Below, piece by piece: positions 15,665 to 24,203 of a DNA stretch of 27,600 nt (within the stretch, counting starts at the first letter, position 1; each line of letters opens with the position of its first letter). Location: the IMG/VR virus record IMGVR_UViG_3300037237_000493, positions 1 through 27,600 of that record; one strand, given 5' to 3'. The notes below the pieces were generated by a model. That model did not search any database, was not told the origin of the DNA, and saw nothing but the letters and a program-made list of their open reading frames with translations. A program made the translations under genes and the position numbers. The DNA comes from a virus.

Positions 15665-15696
15665 TAAATTTAATAAAGGCTAATATATAAAACAAA
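15665..15696 (-). promoter_or_regulatory. Promoter of the moron gene
   Basis: On the minus strand, TTTG (15696-15693), 20 nt, TAAATTTA (15672-15665), a seven-of-eight match to the Bacteroidota -7 box. The start codon follows about 20 nt downstream. Confidence 0.55.
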
Positions 15697-15762
15697 TTTA
15701 ATTACGGGTATTTTAATTAAATGTAATTTCCTAACCAAAAGGAGAATATTAAAATGCTTTCA

Positions 15763-17823
15763 TTATCCCAGCTTCACCAATTCTACTTTTGTAGGCTGCC
15801 CTTTGCGCCATGCATCTATTTTATTGATGTAATAATATGCACTGTCCTGTTGTATATAAACAGGCATGAGCAGGTCAAGCTCAAGTATATCCCTGGGTGT
15901 AAGTAAAATGTACCGCACCACCTTTTTTGTTTGAGTCAGTATTTTCTCCAGTTCAGGATAGTACTTTTTCCGCAAATCATCAAACAACAAACTTGCTTCG
16001 CCATAACCTGGTTCAGGTTCTGGTGCATATGGCTTATAGAAGTAAGGTATACTTATTATGTCATTAACATAACGGTTATTACCGAAACCGTCAGTAAATG
16101 TAATAGTTTTACTTAAAGCTTCTATATTCAGTTTTTGATCTATCAGTATGCGCGGCGCAACACTTATGCTAAAATTACTGTTGCTACTGGTGCTGTCAAT
16201 CATAGCAATCTGGGCTACCGTACCACCATAATATGGGCGATTTAAACTAGGCCCAAAAGGGCTTTCGAATAATGTGGCATTTGCGGGCAAAGTTTGATCA
16301 GGTATTCTTATCTGCGACCATCCGAATTTTAAGGGTAATATATTTTCATCGGTCTGGTATTGCATATAATTTACCTGGGCATAATTGCCTAACTGGAAGG
16401 CGACCTGCTTGCCCTGGTTAAGGCATTTAGATGTCCAGTCATTTGCTACAGGAATATTATTTACGATAGCACGAAATGAATTAAAGGATATGGTTTTAGT
16501 TGTATTGTCCGTTTGACAAATAATGCCAAAGCGCTGCATGGTATCTTTTAGTAAGTCCTTTTCACTTAAATCAGGAAAAATACGCTCGCATTGAACTGTT
16601 TGTCCAAATAACACCAGCTGATTTTCTGATTTTATAGTTAATTCTGAGCCCTGTGCCATTGCGAAATTTGACTGGGAATAACCATTAAATCTATATGCTA
16701 TCCTTATTTTTCCGTTAGCTGGTAACTCCGTTTTAAATGAGAGAACTGTTTTTGGTGTTATGGTATAACCATGCCTGTAGGGCCCCATCCGTATTAAGGT
16801 AGGATTATCCGACAAATAAAAATTAGATTTAGTTAACTGAACGTCTCCGTTTACCGGATCAGTGTATATTATTATGATATCAACATTTGCTGCAAAGCTC
16901 CCATTATAATTACCATAAAAATAAAAGGACGGGATGGTTAACGTTATTGTAACACTGTTTATTTCGTTTGTTGTATAAATACCAGTTGAAGGATTATAAA
17001 AGCCGCTAACATTTGATATAACATAAGGGAATATTATTGTGCCACCAGGCTCTGAAAGATTGTTGTAAGTGACGTTTAACGATTGTGTCAATGATACATC
17101 GCACCCCTTATTATCAATTTGATTTTGATAATCAGTACCGTGCTCAAAACTCCCGTTCGAAAACTGGGCTATCATTAAAGGATAAAGCGGATCGCCAAGC
17201 AATGATCCTGTAGCTTTGTAGCCTGACGATTGTAACAACAGGTCAATAGCTGTTTTTATAAAAAAACCGGGGCGCAGGTTATGCACGTCAATTGAAGCTG
17301 TAAAATCGTCAGTCATAAAACCATAGTCAATTACAGGATATATCCATCCATCGGTTTTGGTTTGTGAATTCGCAGCATTATCTAAATCCCACACATGATC
17401 ATAAGGCTGCCAAACCAAGTTTTGGCCATAATTGCTCCATTGACTGGTACTATCACCCATATCATACAGTGTGCCATCAATAGCGTCAAAAAAATCTACG
17501 TTACCTGATAGAATGGTAATATTTGCCGTATCCTGATCAATCCCGTTTAATTCGCCGATACCGTAAGGGATTATCTCGAGGCCATCCTGGATAATCTTCG
17601 CCTGGTATTGTTGATAAGGCAGGTTGGTGGTAAAGGCTATATCATCCGGAAAGCCAAGGATTTGCCGGTTGCGCTGTGTTAAAGGCAATTTAAATTGGTT
17701 TGATGTATTTCCCTGCTGGTTTTTCACTTCGGCCAAATCATTGATCTGGAAAGTAAGTGCAATAGGGCTATCATTGCTGAGATCGACTAACTGATCATTT
17801 AAGTATAGTTGGAGTTGGTCCAT
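15763..17823 (-). CDS. Large tail protein (baseplate/tail-hub candidate)
   Basis: From the ATG at 17823 this is 686 residues (a GTG at 17838 would add five). The start MDQLQLYLNDQLVDLSNDSPIALTFQINDLAEVKNQQGNTSNQFKLPLTQRNRQILGF is typical of large Bacteroidota phage tail proteins, where the NQFKLP..RNR segment is conserved. The rest is beta-rich, with a C-terminal LLTPRDILELDLLMPVYIQQDSAYYYINKIDAWRKGQPTKVELVKL block. It lies beside another large tail protein and on the other side of the moron from the tape measure, as expected for distal tail or hub genes. The precise role is not established. Confidence 0.65.
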   Translation of the reverse strand: MDQLQLYLNDQLVDLSNDSPIALTFQINDLAEVKNQQGNTSNQFKLPLTQRNRQILGFPDDIAFTTNLPYQQYQAKIIQDGLEIIPYGIGELNGIDQDTANITILSGNVDFFDAIDGTLYDMGDSTSQWSNYGQNLVWQPYDHVWDLDNAANSQTKTDGWIYPVIDYGFMTDDFTASIDVHNLRPGFFIKTAIDLLLQSSGYKATGSLLGDPLYPLMIAQFSNGSFEHGTDYQNQIDNKGCDVSLTQSLNVTYNNLSEPGGTIIFPYVISNVSGFYNPSTGIYTTNEINSVTITLTIPSFYFYGNYNGSFAANVDIIIIYTDPVNGDVQLTKSNFYLSDNPTLIRMGPYRHGYTITPKTVLSFKTELPANGKIRIAYRFNGYSQSNFAMAQGSELTIKSENQLVLFGQTVQCERIFPDLSEKDLLKDTMQRFGIICQTDNTTKTISFNSFRAIVNNIPVANDWTSKCLNQGKQVAFQLGNYAQVNYMQYQTDENILPLKFGWSQIRIPDQTLPANATLFESPFGPSLNRPYYGGTVAQIAMIDSTSSNSNFSISVAPRILIDQKLNIEALSKTITFTDGFGNNRYVNDIISIPYFYKPYAPEPEPGYGEASLLFDDLRKKYYPELEKILTQTKKVVRYILLTPRDILELDLLMPVYIQQDSAYYYINKIDAWRKGQPTKVELVKLG

Positions 17824-17830
17824 AATTTTA

Positions 17831-17913
17831 AGTATCACGTATTTAGTATCGAGTATTTAGTATTTAAAGTTCATTGCGGCTTTCTTGCGCCCTGATACTT
17901 AGTACTTGATACT
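17831..17913. repeat. Hairpin-forming spacer between two tail genes
   Basis: AGTATCACGTATTTAGTATC (17831-17850) and GATACTTAGTACTTGATACT (17894-17913) are complementary at 17 of 20 positions. GTATTTAGTAT is also repeated directly in the left arm. The structure spans nearly the entire spacer. Confidence 0.5.
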
Positions 17914-17920
17914 ATATTAA

Positions 17921-20038
17921 TTACTGCGTTTGTATATTGATTGAAGGCAGGTTAAATGTTACACTAAAAGGCGCCTGGCTATTTAGCGTTTCATACTCTG
18001 CAAAGGTGGCTGTGTTTAGCACAATGGTTTGCCATTTAACCGGGTTTTTGTTCACCAGCATTTGAACTTTCGGTGAGTATTTTATAGACTGCAATCCTTT
18101 AATATCGTTAACAGAAAGGTCTTCAGCCATAACCTTTATCTTTTGTCCTGCGCTTTTTCCTATTACTTCTTCAATACTATCCTGATTTTCCCAATCAAAT
18201 ACATAATTTTTAATGATCACTGCGTTTTGAACATCTAAAGACACTTCCTGGTTATAAACAAAACGATAGTAATTCCAGCTTCCGCTTAAGCCTATCCAGC
18301 GCAGGTAAACGGATTGTTCATCTATTGCATTATCAAGCCTTACAGTTTGAGTTTGTGTAACATTATACGTAGTCCCCCCGTTGTCATATTTAAGTGATAA
18401 GGTAAAATAATACACATCTGTATCGAAGCTTGTATTTATAAGCAGCCGGTTTAAGCCAAGCTGTGCAGGTATAGATACATTTACCGAAGTTTGACTGGCA
18501 ATAATTAATTTACTACCATCCTGGTTTAGCAGCCACGAGCCATCATCATTTAAAAGGTAGCTGGTTTGGAGCCCACCATCTAACGGATTTCGGTTAATGT
18601 CTAAGAGTGTGAGCACGTAATACAATTGAAGTCCAATCAGGTAATCACTGTAGATAAAACCAATATCAAAAGGATACCCGTTCGAGAATGCTGGTTCAGC
18701 AAAATCTGTTATCCACGCGGCTAACTGACTGTTATTAGCTAACGTGCGGAATGGAACATAAGCAGCCAGGTTCCCGCCATAACGTTCACCTAATTGTTTT
18801 GCTGCGTATAATACATAATATGGGTTTGTAATTGGTATATAAGTTAATGTTTGATTGCCGATTAATTTGCCGTCCCAATATTCCGCATAGGCAACCTGGT
18901 AGCTGGCACTCAGGTTAGTGTCCCTGAAGTTTATCTGTGTATAATTACTAACATCCTTCGCGTACAGCAAACTCTGCAGAAAGTTGGAAATATCTGCCTT
19001 CACTAATCCGGAATTATCCGGTCTGTTTGTTGATGTAATTGTATTTTGACTGCCGCTAACCGGGTCCTGATAGGTTATTTGCGTTCGTACCTGGTAATAA
19101 GGACGCAATAAGTTGATATTAATAAAGCCTGTTGAAGTTGAGATGTAAGGAGTGTTTAAAATCAAAACTCCTGTGGCTGGCACTGAAACTACCTGAAATA
19201 CGCCAATGTATACATCGGCATTAATGTATACATAAACTGCATTATTATTTGTTAATACAATATTTAAAAGGGCAGCATTTGTTATAGCCTGGTTGTTAGC
19301 AATAATTGCATTTGCTATAGATGCTGTGTCACAATTAACTGATACTGCTGCATTCCCGGTCAATGTATCTAAATTAACTGCTGTTACTTCAAAGTCTTTG
19401 CGCTGATAAGTAAAAACAACAGGGTTAAAGGCAGAATTCCACCTGGAGACGTTGCCGCCGGTTAAATTTACTGAAGGATCGGAAATCAGTAAATTACTTA
19501 AAACGGGTATGGTTATACTTGAAGTATTAGTACAACCATTGGCATCGGTTATGTAAACTATTTTTACCCCTCCGGTTAAACCAGTAAATGTTGATGTAGA
19601 TTGAAAAGTCACATTATCAAGGCTGTACATAATTGGCTGGTTGCTTGATACAGCATTTACTGTGATTTGTGCATTTGCAGCGCCTGGCGCCGACTCAGGA
19701 TTATCTACATTAATATAGTTGATAGTCAGATCACATACATTTACCGGCGGGGCAGGATTAGGTACAGTGCCTACGTTGTCTATTTGAAATTTTGTAAAGA
19801 AAGGATGCAACGGATCCTGATCACTAAGCAAACCGCTATATATTGTAGTGGCTTGCCCGGGAATTGTTACTTCGTCATCAGAAACTACACCGTTAATATT
19901 TTGCGTATAACTTATAATAATATTATTTCCATTGATTAGTTGGCCTGTAGCAGCATCAAAAAGTGAAATAACCACAACCCCGTTTATCTGAGTTCCGGTT
20001 ACGCTGGTATTTTCAGGACTTATTTTAGCGATTATCAT
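17921..20038 (-). CDS. Large tail protein with SprB-like repeat domain
   Basis: The 705-residue protein has an N-terminal beta domain (about 1-100). A stretch at 104-180 has the SprB repeat pattern: CDLTI..INVDNPESAPGAANAQITV, YSLDNVTFQSTSTFTGLTGG, then VYITDANGCTNT. Large beta-rich regions follow that contain tyrosine-rich motifs. SprB repeats are known from the gliding adhesins of Flavobacterium; in a phage tail such a domain could contact the host surface. The stop precedes the next tail gene by about 100 bp of hairpin-forming spacer. Together with 15763-17823 it probably forms the tail tip. Confidence 0.65.
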   Translation of the reverse strand: MIIAKISPENTSVTGTQINGVVVISLFDAATGQLINGNNIIISYTQNINGVVSDDEVTIPGQATTIYSGLLSDQDPLHPFFTKFQIDNVGTVPNPAPPVNVCDLTINYINVDNPESAPGAANAQITVNAVSSNQPIMYSLDNVTFQSTSTFTGLTGGVKIVYITDANGCTNTSSITIPVLSNLLISDPSVNLTGGNVSRWNSAFNPVVFTYQRKDFEVTAVNLDTLTGNAAVSVNCDTASIANAIIANNQAITNAALLNIVLTNNNAVYVYINADVYIGVFQVVSVPATGVLILNTPYISTSTGFININLLRPYYQVRTQITYQDPVSGSQNTITSTNRPDNSGLVKADISNFLQSLLYAKDVSNYTQINFRDTNLSASYQVAYAEYWDGKLIGNQTLTYIPITNPYYVLYAAKQLGERYGGNLAAYVPFRTLANNSQLAAWITDFAEPAFSNGYPFDIGFIYSDYLIGLQLYYVLTLLDINRNPLDGGLQTSYLLNDDGSWLLNQDGSKLIIASQTSVNVSIPAQLGLNRLLINTSFDTDVYYFTLSLKYDNGGTTYNVTQTQTVRLDNAIDEQSVYLRWIGLSGSWNYYRFVYNQEVSLDVQNAVIIKNYVFDWENQDSIEEVIGKSAGQKIKVMAEDLSVNDIKGLQSIKYSPKVQMLVNKNPVKWQTIVLNTATFAEYETLNSQAPFSVTFNLPSINIQTQ

Positions 20039-20110
20039 TTTGGTTGATTAAGTTGGATTTGATTAAATCGTTGATTATTTAAATTTTGGACTGATCAGGT
20101 TAGATTTAAG

Positions 20111-20545
20111 TTAACCAATCAACCTGATCATCTCTTCACTTATAGAATCGGCAATGATATCCATGACAGGATTTAGCCTTAGGTTGATGTTGTCTTCTCC
20201 CAACGGCTCAGTGAGAATGCCCGCTGTGCCTTTATAACCCTTTTTATCTATTGACTTTTTAATTGCCCACGCAGCTTTATCAGGAATTCCTTTAGCCTGG
20301 CACCATTGCTGTATTCGCTGAATCATTGGCGGATCTCCAGCTACCGCGTCTTTATTCGTTGGTCCCCTTCCTGTCTCTAAAACCAGCATGTAACCAGGGA
20401 GTTGGAGTTGTAATTTGCCATCATTATTTAAAATAATGATTTGTGTGGCAGTTTGTCCAGTTGCATATTTACCATTGGCCTGCAATGAGTTAATTATATC
20501 TGTTTTTAGTGATTCTAAAAATTGAGTAAGTTGATCATCATACAT
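20111..20545 (-). CDS. Small tail/neck protein, possibly HK97 gp10-like
   Basis: The 144-residue protein has an N-terminal amphipathic helix (LTQFLESLKTDIINSLQ), central strands ending in LVLETGRGPTN, a PPMIQRIQQWCQAKGI helix and a C-terminal LNPVMDIIADSISEEMIRLIG helix. The 'ETGRGP...P..I..W....GI' layout is common in HK97 gp10-like tail-completion proteins. It follows the tail-terminator-like gene and precedes the large tail genes. Confidence 0.55.
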   Translation of the reverse strand: MYDDQLTQFLESLKTDIINSLQANGKYATGQTATQIIILNNDGKLQLQLPGYMLVLETGRGPTNKDAVAGDPPMIQRIQQWCQAKGIPDKAAWAIKKSIDKKGYKGTAGILTEPLGEDNINLRLNPVMDIIADSISEEMIRLIG

Positions 20546-20588
20546 GGTTGATTGCTTATTCGATGGTTATAAATCATAATTCTCATTG

Positions 20589-21035
20589 TTAATAACTTTG
20601 AAAATACATAGTGGCTAAACTGATAGTCAGATTAACACCACAGGTATTAACGTCAAACTTATTGTAGACAGGAAGACATTTCGCCTGCTCACCGGCTTTA
20701 ATCCGGAAATAACGGCCTTCACCTTCACGATATGTGGATGCTTTAACAATAAATTCATTTGCCATGGATAAAGCCTGGTTTACGTAAGTCTCATTTTCAG
20801 CGGTATATTGATCGAATTCCGTTTTTAAAAGAAATTCAAGGTAAATTGAAAAAGTATTGTCTACTGAGCCGTTTACCTGCGGCGATACATTAATTGGTTG
20901 CAATGGGTACATAAATACACATGGAAATGATGCATCGTCAGCCAATAGATTAAGCTCGTTTATAGTGCCATAAACAAAGGTTGGTGCACTATTTAAAGTT
21001 TGAATTATGGCTTCAATTTGATTACGTATAGGCAT
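20589..21035 (-). CDS. Small tail protein, tail-terminator candidate
   Basis: This is a 148-residue alpha/beta protein: helix RNQIEAIIQTLN, strands around FPCVFMYPLQPINV, an acidic helix NETYVNQALSMANEFIVKAS and C-terminal strands VNTCGVNLTISLATMYFQSY. The pattern fits tail terminator / minor tail proteins that cap the tube. It is the first gene after the chaperone pair. Function inferred from size, pattern and place. Confidence 0.5.
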   Translation of the reverse strand: MPIRNQIEAIIQTLNSAPTFVYGTINELNLLADDASFPCVFMYPLQPINVSPQVNGSVDNTFSIYLEFLLKTEFDQYTAENETYVNQALSMANEFIVKASTYREGEGRYFRIKAGEQAKCLPVYNKFDVNTCGVNLTISLATMYFQSY

Positions 21036-21193
21036 TTGATTTATGATTTTAGATTTACGAATTACGATTTAGAATATTTGTTTGATGAGAAAAATAGTTT
21101 GTGTTTTTATAAAGTCTTTTGCCGGGACTTGAATATGAATTGTGCTGATTTTGATTCCGATATTACTTTTTAAAACATTTATAAAATTGTAAA

Positions 21194-21480
21194 TCAATTC
21201 GTTTGCAAAAGTTCGCCATACCGCTTTTGATACTCCGCCTCTGTCTTATTAAGCAAAAGTTTGGTCAATACACGTTCGTACGGCATATTTAATATTTCAC
21301 CCCATTTTGTGATATCCCCACCGGCAAGGGAATTGATGGTATTTATATATTTAAATTTTTCGAACGATTTAATCCCGGCCTTTTTTTCCAGGAGCGATGG
21401 AAACGATACCAAAAGTTTATTTTCTGTCTCGATAAGGCCGGATAACAAGTAAAAAAATGTTTGGCTATGGGCAGCGCCTC
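21194..21480 (-). CDS. Tail assembly chaperone, frameshift extension (T part of G-T)
   Basis: The frame is open from about 21475 to 21194 on the minus strand and overlaps the 3' end of the upstream chaperone gene in the -1 phase. Its only own start would be a TTG at 21448, which is weak. A slip at 21451-21457 gives a fusion of 195 upstream residues plus Tyr and 84 residues beginning LLSGLIETENKLLVSFPSLL and ending LLQTN, 280 in total. This is the arrangement of lambda G and G-T, where the minor fusion product binds the tape measure. Residues ITKWGEILNMPYERVLTKLL resemble small T-domain helices. Confidence 0.65.
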
Positions 21481-22035
21481 CGTTACCCTAAGTTTTTTTA
21501 CTTCGTTATTAAATTCTTCGGCCTCATATTCATTGTACCTTTTATTGGTAATCCTGCAAAAAAAGTAATGTGCCAGCACCTGACAACAAGCCTTTAATGA
21601 TGGATTAAAATTCTGTTTCCAATCATTTTCGCCGTATTGTTTTATGTGTTCATTTATCTCGTCGGCTATAATATCCCTGGCTGCCATGAATGCCCCGGCT
21701 GGTTCCACCGATAAATTACGAATAACGTTTACTGTCGTACGCTGTTTACCTGAATAAAAATTCACCTTTGCGGGGATAGCGTCACTATTATAAAGATTTT
21801 TAATTTGGTACGATAACGATAAGACATATTCTTCAAATACAGCAAAATCACTTATATTACTTACATTTTTCAACTCTCCAAAAGATATACCCGATAGAAT
21901 GCTGATAGCTTCAAGGTCATTGAGGTTAGGTTTTTCCTGCATTTCCATCATCTGACCCAATGTGACCTCATTTAAGGAGTTTGGTATTTTTATCCGTAAC
22001 TTACCTTTAGTGGTTTTTAGTGTTTTTTCTATCAT
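21343..22035 (-). CDS. Tail assembly chaperone (G-like)
   Basis: The 230-residue protein starts with a beta region (KLRIKIPNSLNEVTLGQMMEMQEKPNLNDLEAISILSG) and continues with long helices, with ACCQVLAHYFFCRITNKRYNEYEAEEFNNEVKKLRVTEALPIAKHFF near the end. Its last about 35 residues (CYPALSRQKINFWYRFHRSWKKRPG...) look random and basic, as expected when a normal stop ends a gene whose meaningful frame continues after a -1 shift. It is soluble and probably coats the tape measure during tail assembly. The direct neighbour is the terminase large subunit, while the tape measure is about 6 kb further on, an unusual separation. Confidence 0.7.
   Translation of the reverse strand: MIEKTLKTTKGKLRIKIPNSLNEVTLGQMMEMQEKPNLNDLEAISILSGISFGELKNVSNISDFAVFEEYVLSLSYQIKNLYNSDAIPAKVNFYSGKQRTTVNVIRNLSVEPAGAFMAARDIIADEINEHIKQYGENDWKQNFNPSLKACCQVLAHYFFCRITNKRYNEYEAEEFNNEVKKLRVTEALPIAKHFFTCYPALSRQKINFWYRFHRSWKKRPGLNRSKNLNI
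21451..21457 (-). promoter_or_regulatory. -1 ribosomal frameshift slippery site
   Basis: On the coding strand the bases are T_TTT_TTT in the zero frame (codons CAT TTT TTT ACT). Both tRNAs can re-pair perfectly after a -1 slip, and the next codons in the new frame are TAC TTG TTA. It sits inside the window open in both frames. An A7 run at 21381-21387 is in the wrong phase for a canonical simultaneous slip. Confidence 0.65.
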
Positions 22036-22187
22036 ACTTTAATTTGATTTCAATGATTATCAAAAGATTAACAGGTGTTTATAAATGCATTCTTATAATA
22101 ACAGCATATCCATGGAATTTACGGGTTTAACATTTTTATATGGAAGCCTGCTTACCGGAGCTTTTAGATTATTGATTTTTAATTTAT

Positions 22188-23318
22188 TTATGCAACATAT
22201 CGTAAAGGATCTACCAAATGGTTATTCACATCAATAGGTTCATTTATAACTTTTCCCGACTGGTCGGTTTTCCATTTATAGCGCCCTAATTCGTTACGCA
22301 GGTTAACACTTTGTCGGGTAACATTTATTTTATAGCGTTTAAGTATGTCTATTGAATTTTTTACACTGTCTGCTCCTTTTTTCGCGCCAATAATATTCCA
22401 GCCAAGCCGCCGCAATTCTTCAATCGATTTTGGTTCGGCGCTATCAGCTATAATTTCAGTGCCTTTGTTTATTCCTGCATTTGTTAATTTGACAGCTATA
22501 TCCGGATTAGTTAGTCTTTTTTCATAAAGTACTTCATCAACCCACAATTCACCATTCTGACGGTACACTAATATGACTCCGGTTTCATCGTTAGCAAAGC
22601 CAAAATCCAGTCCTCCGGCTAATAATTTTGCATCCTCGGGAATTTTTTCACAAATATGCCAATTATTAAAAACAAGGCCGGTAATTTTTCCGGTTAGGCC
22701 GCGTGCATAAACACGCCAGAGCTCTGTATCTACCTTTTTTAATGCTTCTATTTTAAACCTGGTTTGTTCTTCTAAAAAAGGGTTGTGTCTATGATCAGAT
22801 ATTATAAGTTGAACATTTGGTTTTCCCATCAATTTTTCATGCACCCAGAAGGCGCAATTAGGGTTAAAATCAATAAAAATTTTTCTCTTTGTCCGTAATT
22901 CCAGTTCAATAAAAATAGGCCATTCAACCCCATTTGCCTCATTTACAAATAAGTAATCTCTCTTCCCGGATTTTGCATCCTGTGCGTTGTCGTAACTTTT
23001 AAACTCGATAATTGAGCCGTTATGGAATTCAAATATCCGGTCTGTCTTGTTAAAGCTCTTAACCGAAGCCTGTATGGCCTCAGAAGAAGAATAAATGCTT
23101 ACTGCATCTCGTAATGCTCCCGCTTTTAGGTTAGGTATATCCTGTCCAACCACTGTAATTATTTGTTTTTCAGTTTCGCATGCAAGGCTAAATAATACCT
23201 GTTCAATAGCATAAGTCTTACCAGAACTGGTACCTCCCTGATTTACGACAATATGCGCGGTGCTGTAATAATTTTGCCTAAAAAGAACGGAACCTTCAAA
23301 TTTCTGCAAATCAATCAT
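22188..23318 (-). CDS. terL: Terminase large subunit (PBSX type)
   Basis: The 376-residue protein is the packaging motor: it translocates DNA into the prohead and cuts concatemers. The ATPase half has Walker A GGTSSGKT (28-35) and Walker B YLFVNEAN (122-129) with catalytic Glu127. The nuclease half has LDFGFAND with Asp238, IIADSAEP with Asp292 and a C-terminal HLVDPLRY with Asp370, the three metal-binding acids of RNase-H-like terminase nucleases. All key residues are present. It is slightly shorter than typical PBSX-type proteins. It is transcribed after the small subunit in the same unit. Confidence 0.93.
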   Translation of the reverse strand: MIDLQKFEGSVLFRQNYYSTAHIVVNQGGTSSGKTYAIEQVLFSLACETEKQIITVVGQDIPNLKAGALRDAVSIYSSSEAIQASVKSFNKTDRIFEFHNGSIIEFKSYDNAQDAKSGKRDYLFVNEANGVEWPIFIELELRTKRKIFIDFNPNCAFWVHEKLMGKPNVQLIISDHRHNPFLEEQTRFKIEALKKVDTELWRVYARGLTGKITGLVFNNWHICEKIPEDAKLLAGGLDFGFANDETGVILVYRQNGELWVDEVLYEKRLTNPDIAVKLTNAGINKGTEIIADSAEPKSIEELRRLGWNIIGAKKGADSVKNSIDILKRYKINVTRQSVNLRNELGRYKWKTDQSGKVINEPIDVNNHLVDPLRYVA

Positions 23319-23379
23319 TTAGTTCTCCTTTTTCCTGCTGTTTATTAAAATCATTTGTTTTAATTAACAGTTACCTAAA

Positions 23380-23841
23380 TTATAAAACTACTTCCTTTTC
23401 ATTGTTTGCAGGTTTTGGACCTGTTTCTATGATTTCAATTTTTAATGTTTTGAAAGCAGTTTTACCTGTTAGTTTGTTTTCGGTTTTATCGTTCCATCCC
23501 ATATTTTTGAGTGCAAAAATTGCTCCTGAAGGTGATGACAGATGCAACTTTTTTTCGTAAACATCCTCTATACGCAAACGGCCCCGTTTAAGAAAGCTTG
23601 CAAACCGCCCATTCTCTTCATATTTTTCAAATGCCTTTTTGCTGTGAAAACCAAGAAAAATTGCAAGCCCGGTCAGAGTTGGGGGTTCAGGTTCACGGAT
23701 CCATATTTTTTGTTTTGAATTAGGAAGTTTAGACTCGGTTAAGGACTTGCCATTTAAATCAAATACACCTTCTATATAATTAAAATAATCATCAATGCGG
23801 CTCATCAATTCATTTGAAGTGGTAAAAGAATATTTCCGCAT
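23380..23841 (-). CDS. terS: Terminase small subunit
   Basis: This 153-residue protein recognises phage DNA for packaging. The central PPTLTGLAIFLGFHSKKAFEKYEENGRFASFLKRGRLRIEDVYEKKL has the helix-turn-helix pattern (LTGLAIFLGF...KAFEKYEE) of small terminases, and the SGAIFALKNMGWNDKTENKLTG segment near the end is common in this family, ahead of a basic tail. It is the first late gene, with a good promoter and a palindromic operator-like site directly upstream. Confidence 0.85.
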   Translation of the reverse strand: MRKYSFTTSNELMSRIDDYFNYIEGVFDLNGKSLTESKLPNSKQKIWIREPEPPTLTGLAIFLGFHSKKAFEKYEENGRFASFLKRGRLRIEDVYEKKLHLSSPSGAIFALKNMGWNDKTENKLTGKTAFKTLKIEIIETGPKPANNEKEVVL

Positions 23842-23859
23842 TTTTTATTTATGATTAAA

Positions 23860-23873
23860 ATGCCGATTGGCAT
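23860..23873. promoter_or_regulatory. Palindromic operator-like site at the late promoter
   Basis: ATGCCGATTGGCAT has perfect 5-bp arms. It lies directly downstream of the -7 box of the terS promoter, about where transcription starts, the position expected for a repressor site. It belongs to the family with members at 12364, 15014 and 25941. Confidence 0.6.
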
Positions 23874-23883
23874 AATACAGATG

Positions 23884-23915
23884 TAAAGGTACGCATCTTT
23901 ATTGTTAAATGCAAA
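23884..23915 (-). promoter_or_regulatory. Late-operon promoter in front of terS
   Basis: On the minus strand, TTTG (23915-23912), 20 nt, TACCTTTA (23891-23884), a seven-of-eight match to TAnnTTTG. Transcription would start about 23877 and run through the late genes. Confidence 0.6.
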
Positions 23916-24203
23916 TATTTTTAGTATTTAACTGTTTTGGTCTGAATGACGAAAGCTATATTATCTAATAAAAATATCTTAAAAAATTCAGGACCTATTT
24001 TATCAGTTTATTTGTCATTAGATATAATTGTTTTTATTAAATTTAAAGTGTTAAAAGCAAAAAAGTATATTATAATCATTGAAATTAGTGGAAAGACATA
24101 ATAAAGTTAAATTATGTTAAAACGTTGATTAAATTTCTATTTAAGGCAACTATTGTTATCGTAAATTCGTTAATTGTTAGTAGATTTAATTAATAATTTA
24201 AAT
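23916..24203. other. Divergent intergenic region between terS and the lipoprotein
   Basis: The whole gap (23842-24203, 362 bp) is strongly AT-rich. Its left end holds the late promoter and operator-like palindrome. For the rest I see no ORF, RNA gene or convincing structure; the lipoprotein promoter must lie here, but no full consensus match was found. Confidence 0.5.

Noticed and set aside
19524-19537. CCATTGGCAT inside the large tail gene as another palindrome-family site
   Set aside because: Only one half-site matches and it is within coding sequence far from any start.
21381-21387. A7 run in the chaperone overlap as a slippery site
   Set aside because: Its phase (TGG AAA AAA AGG) does not allow both tRNAs to re-pair after a -1 slip; the T7 site at 21451 does.
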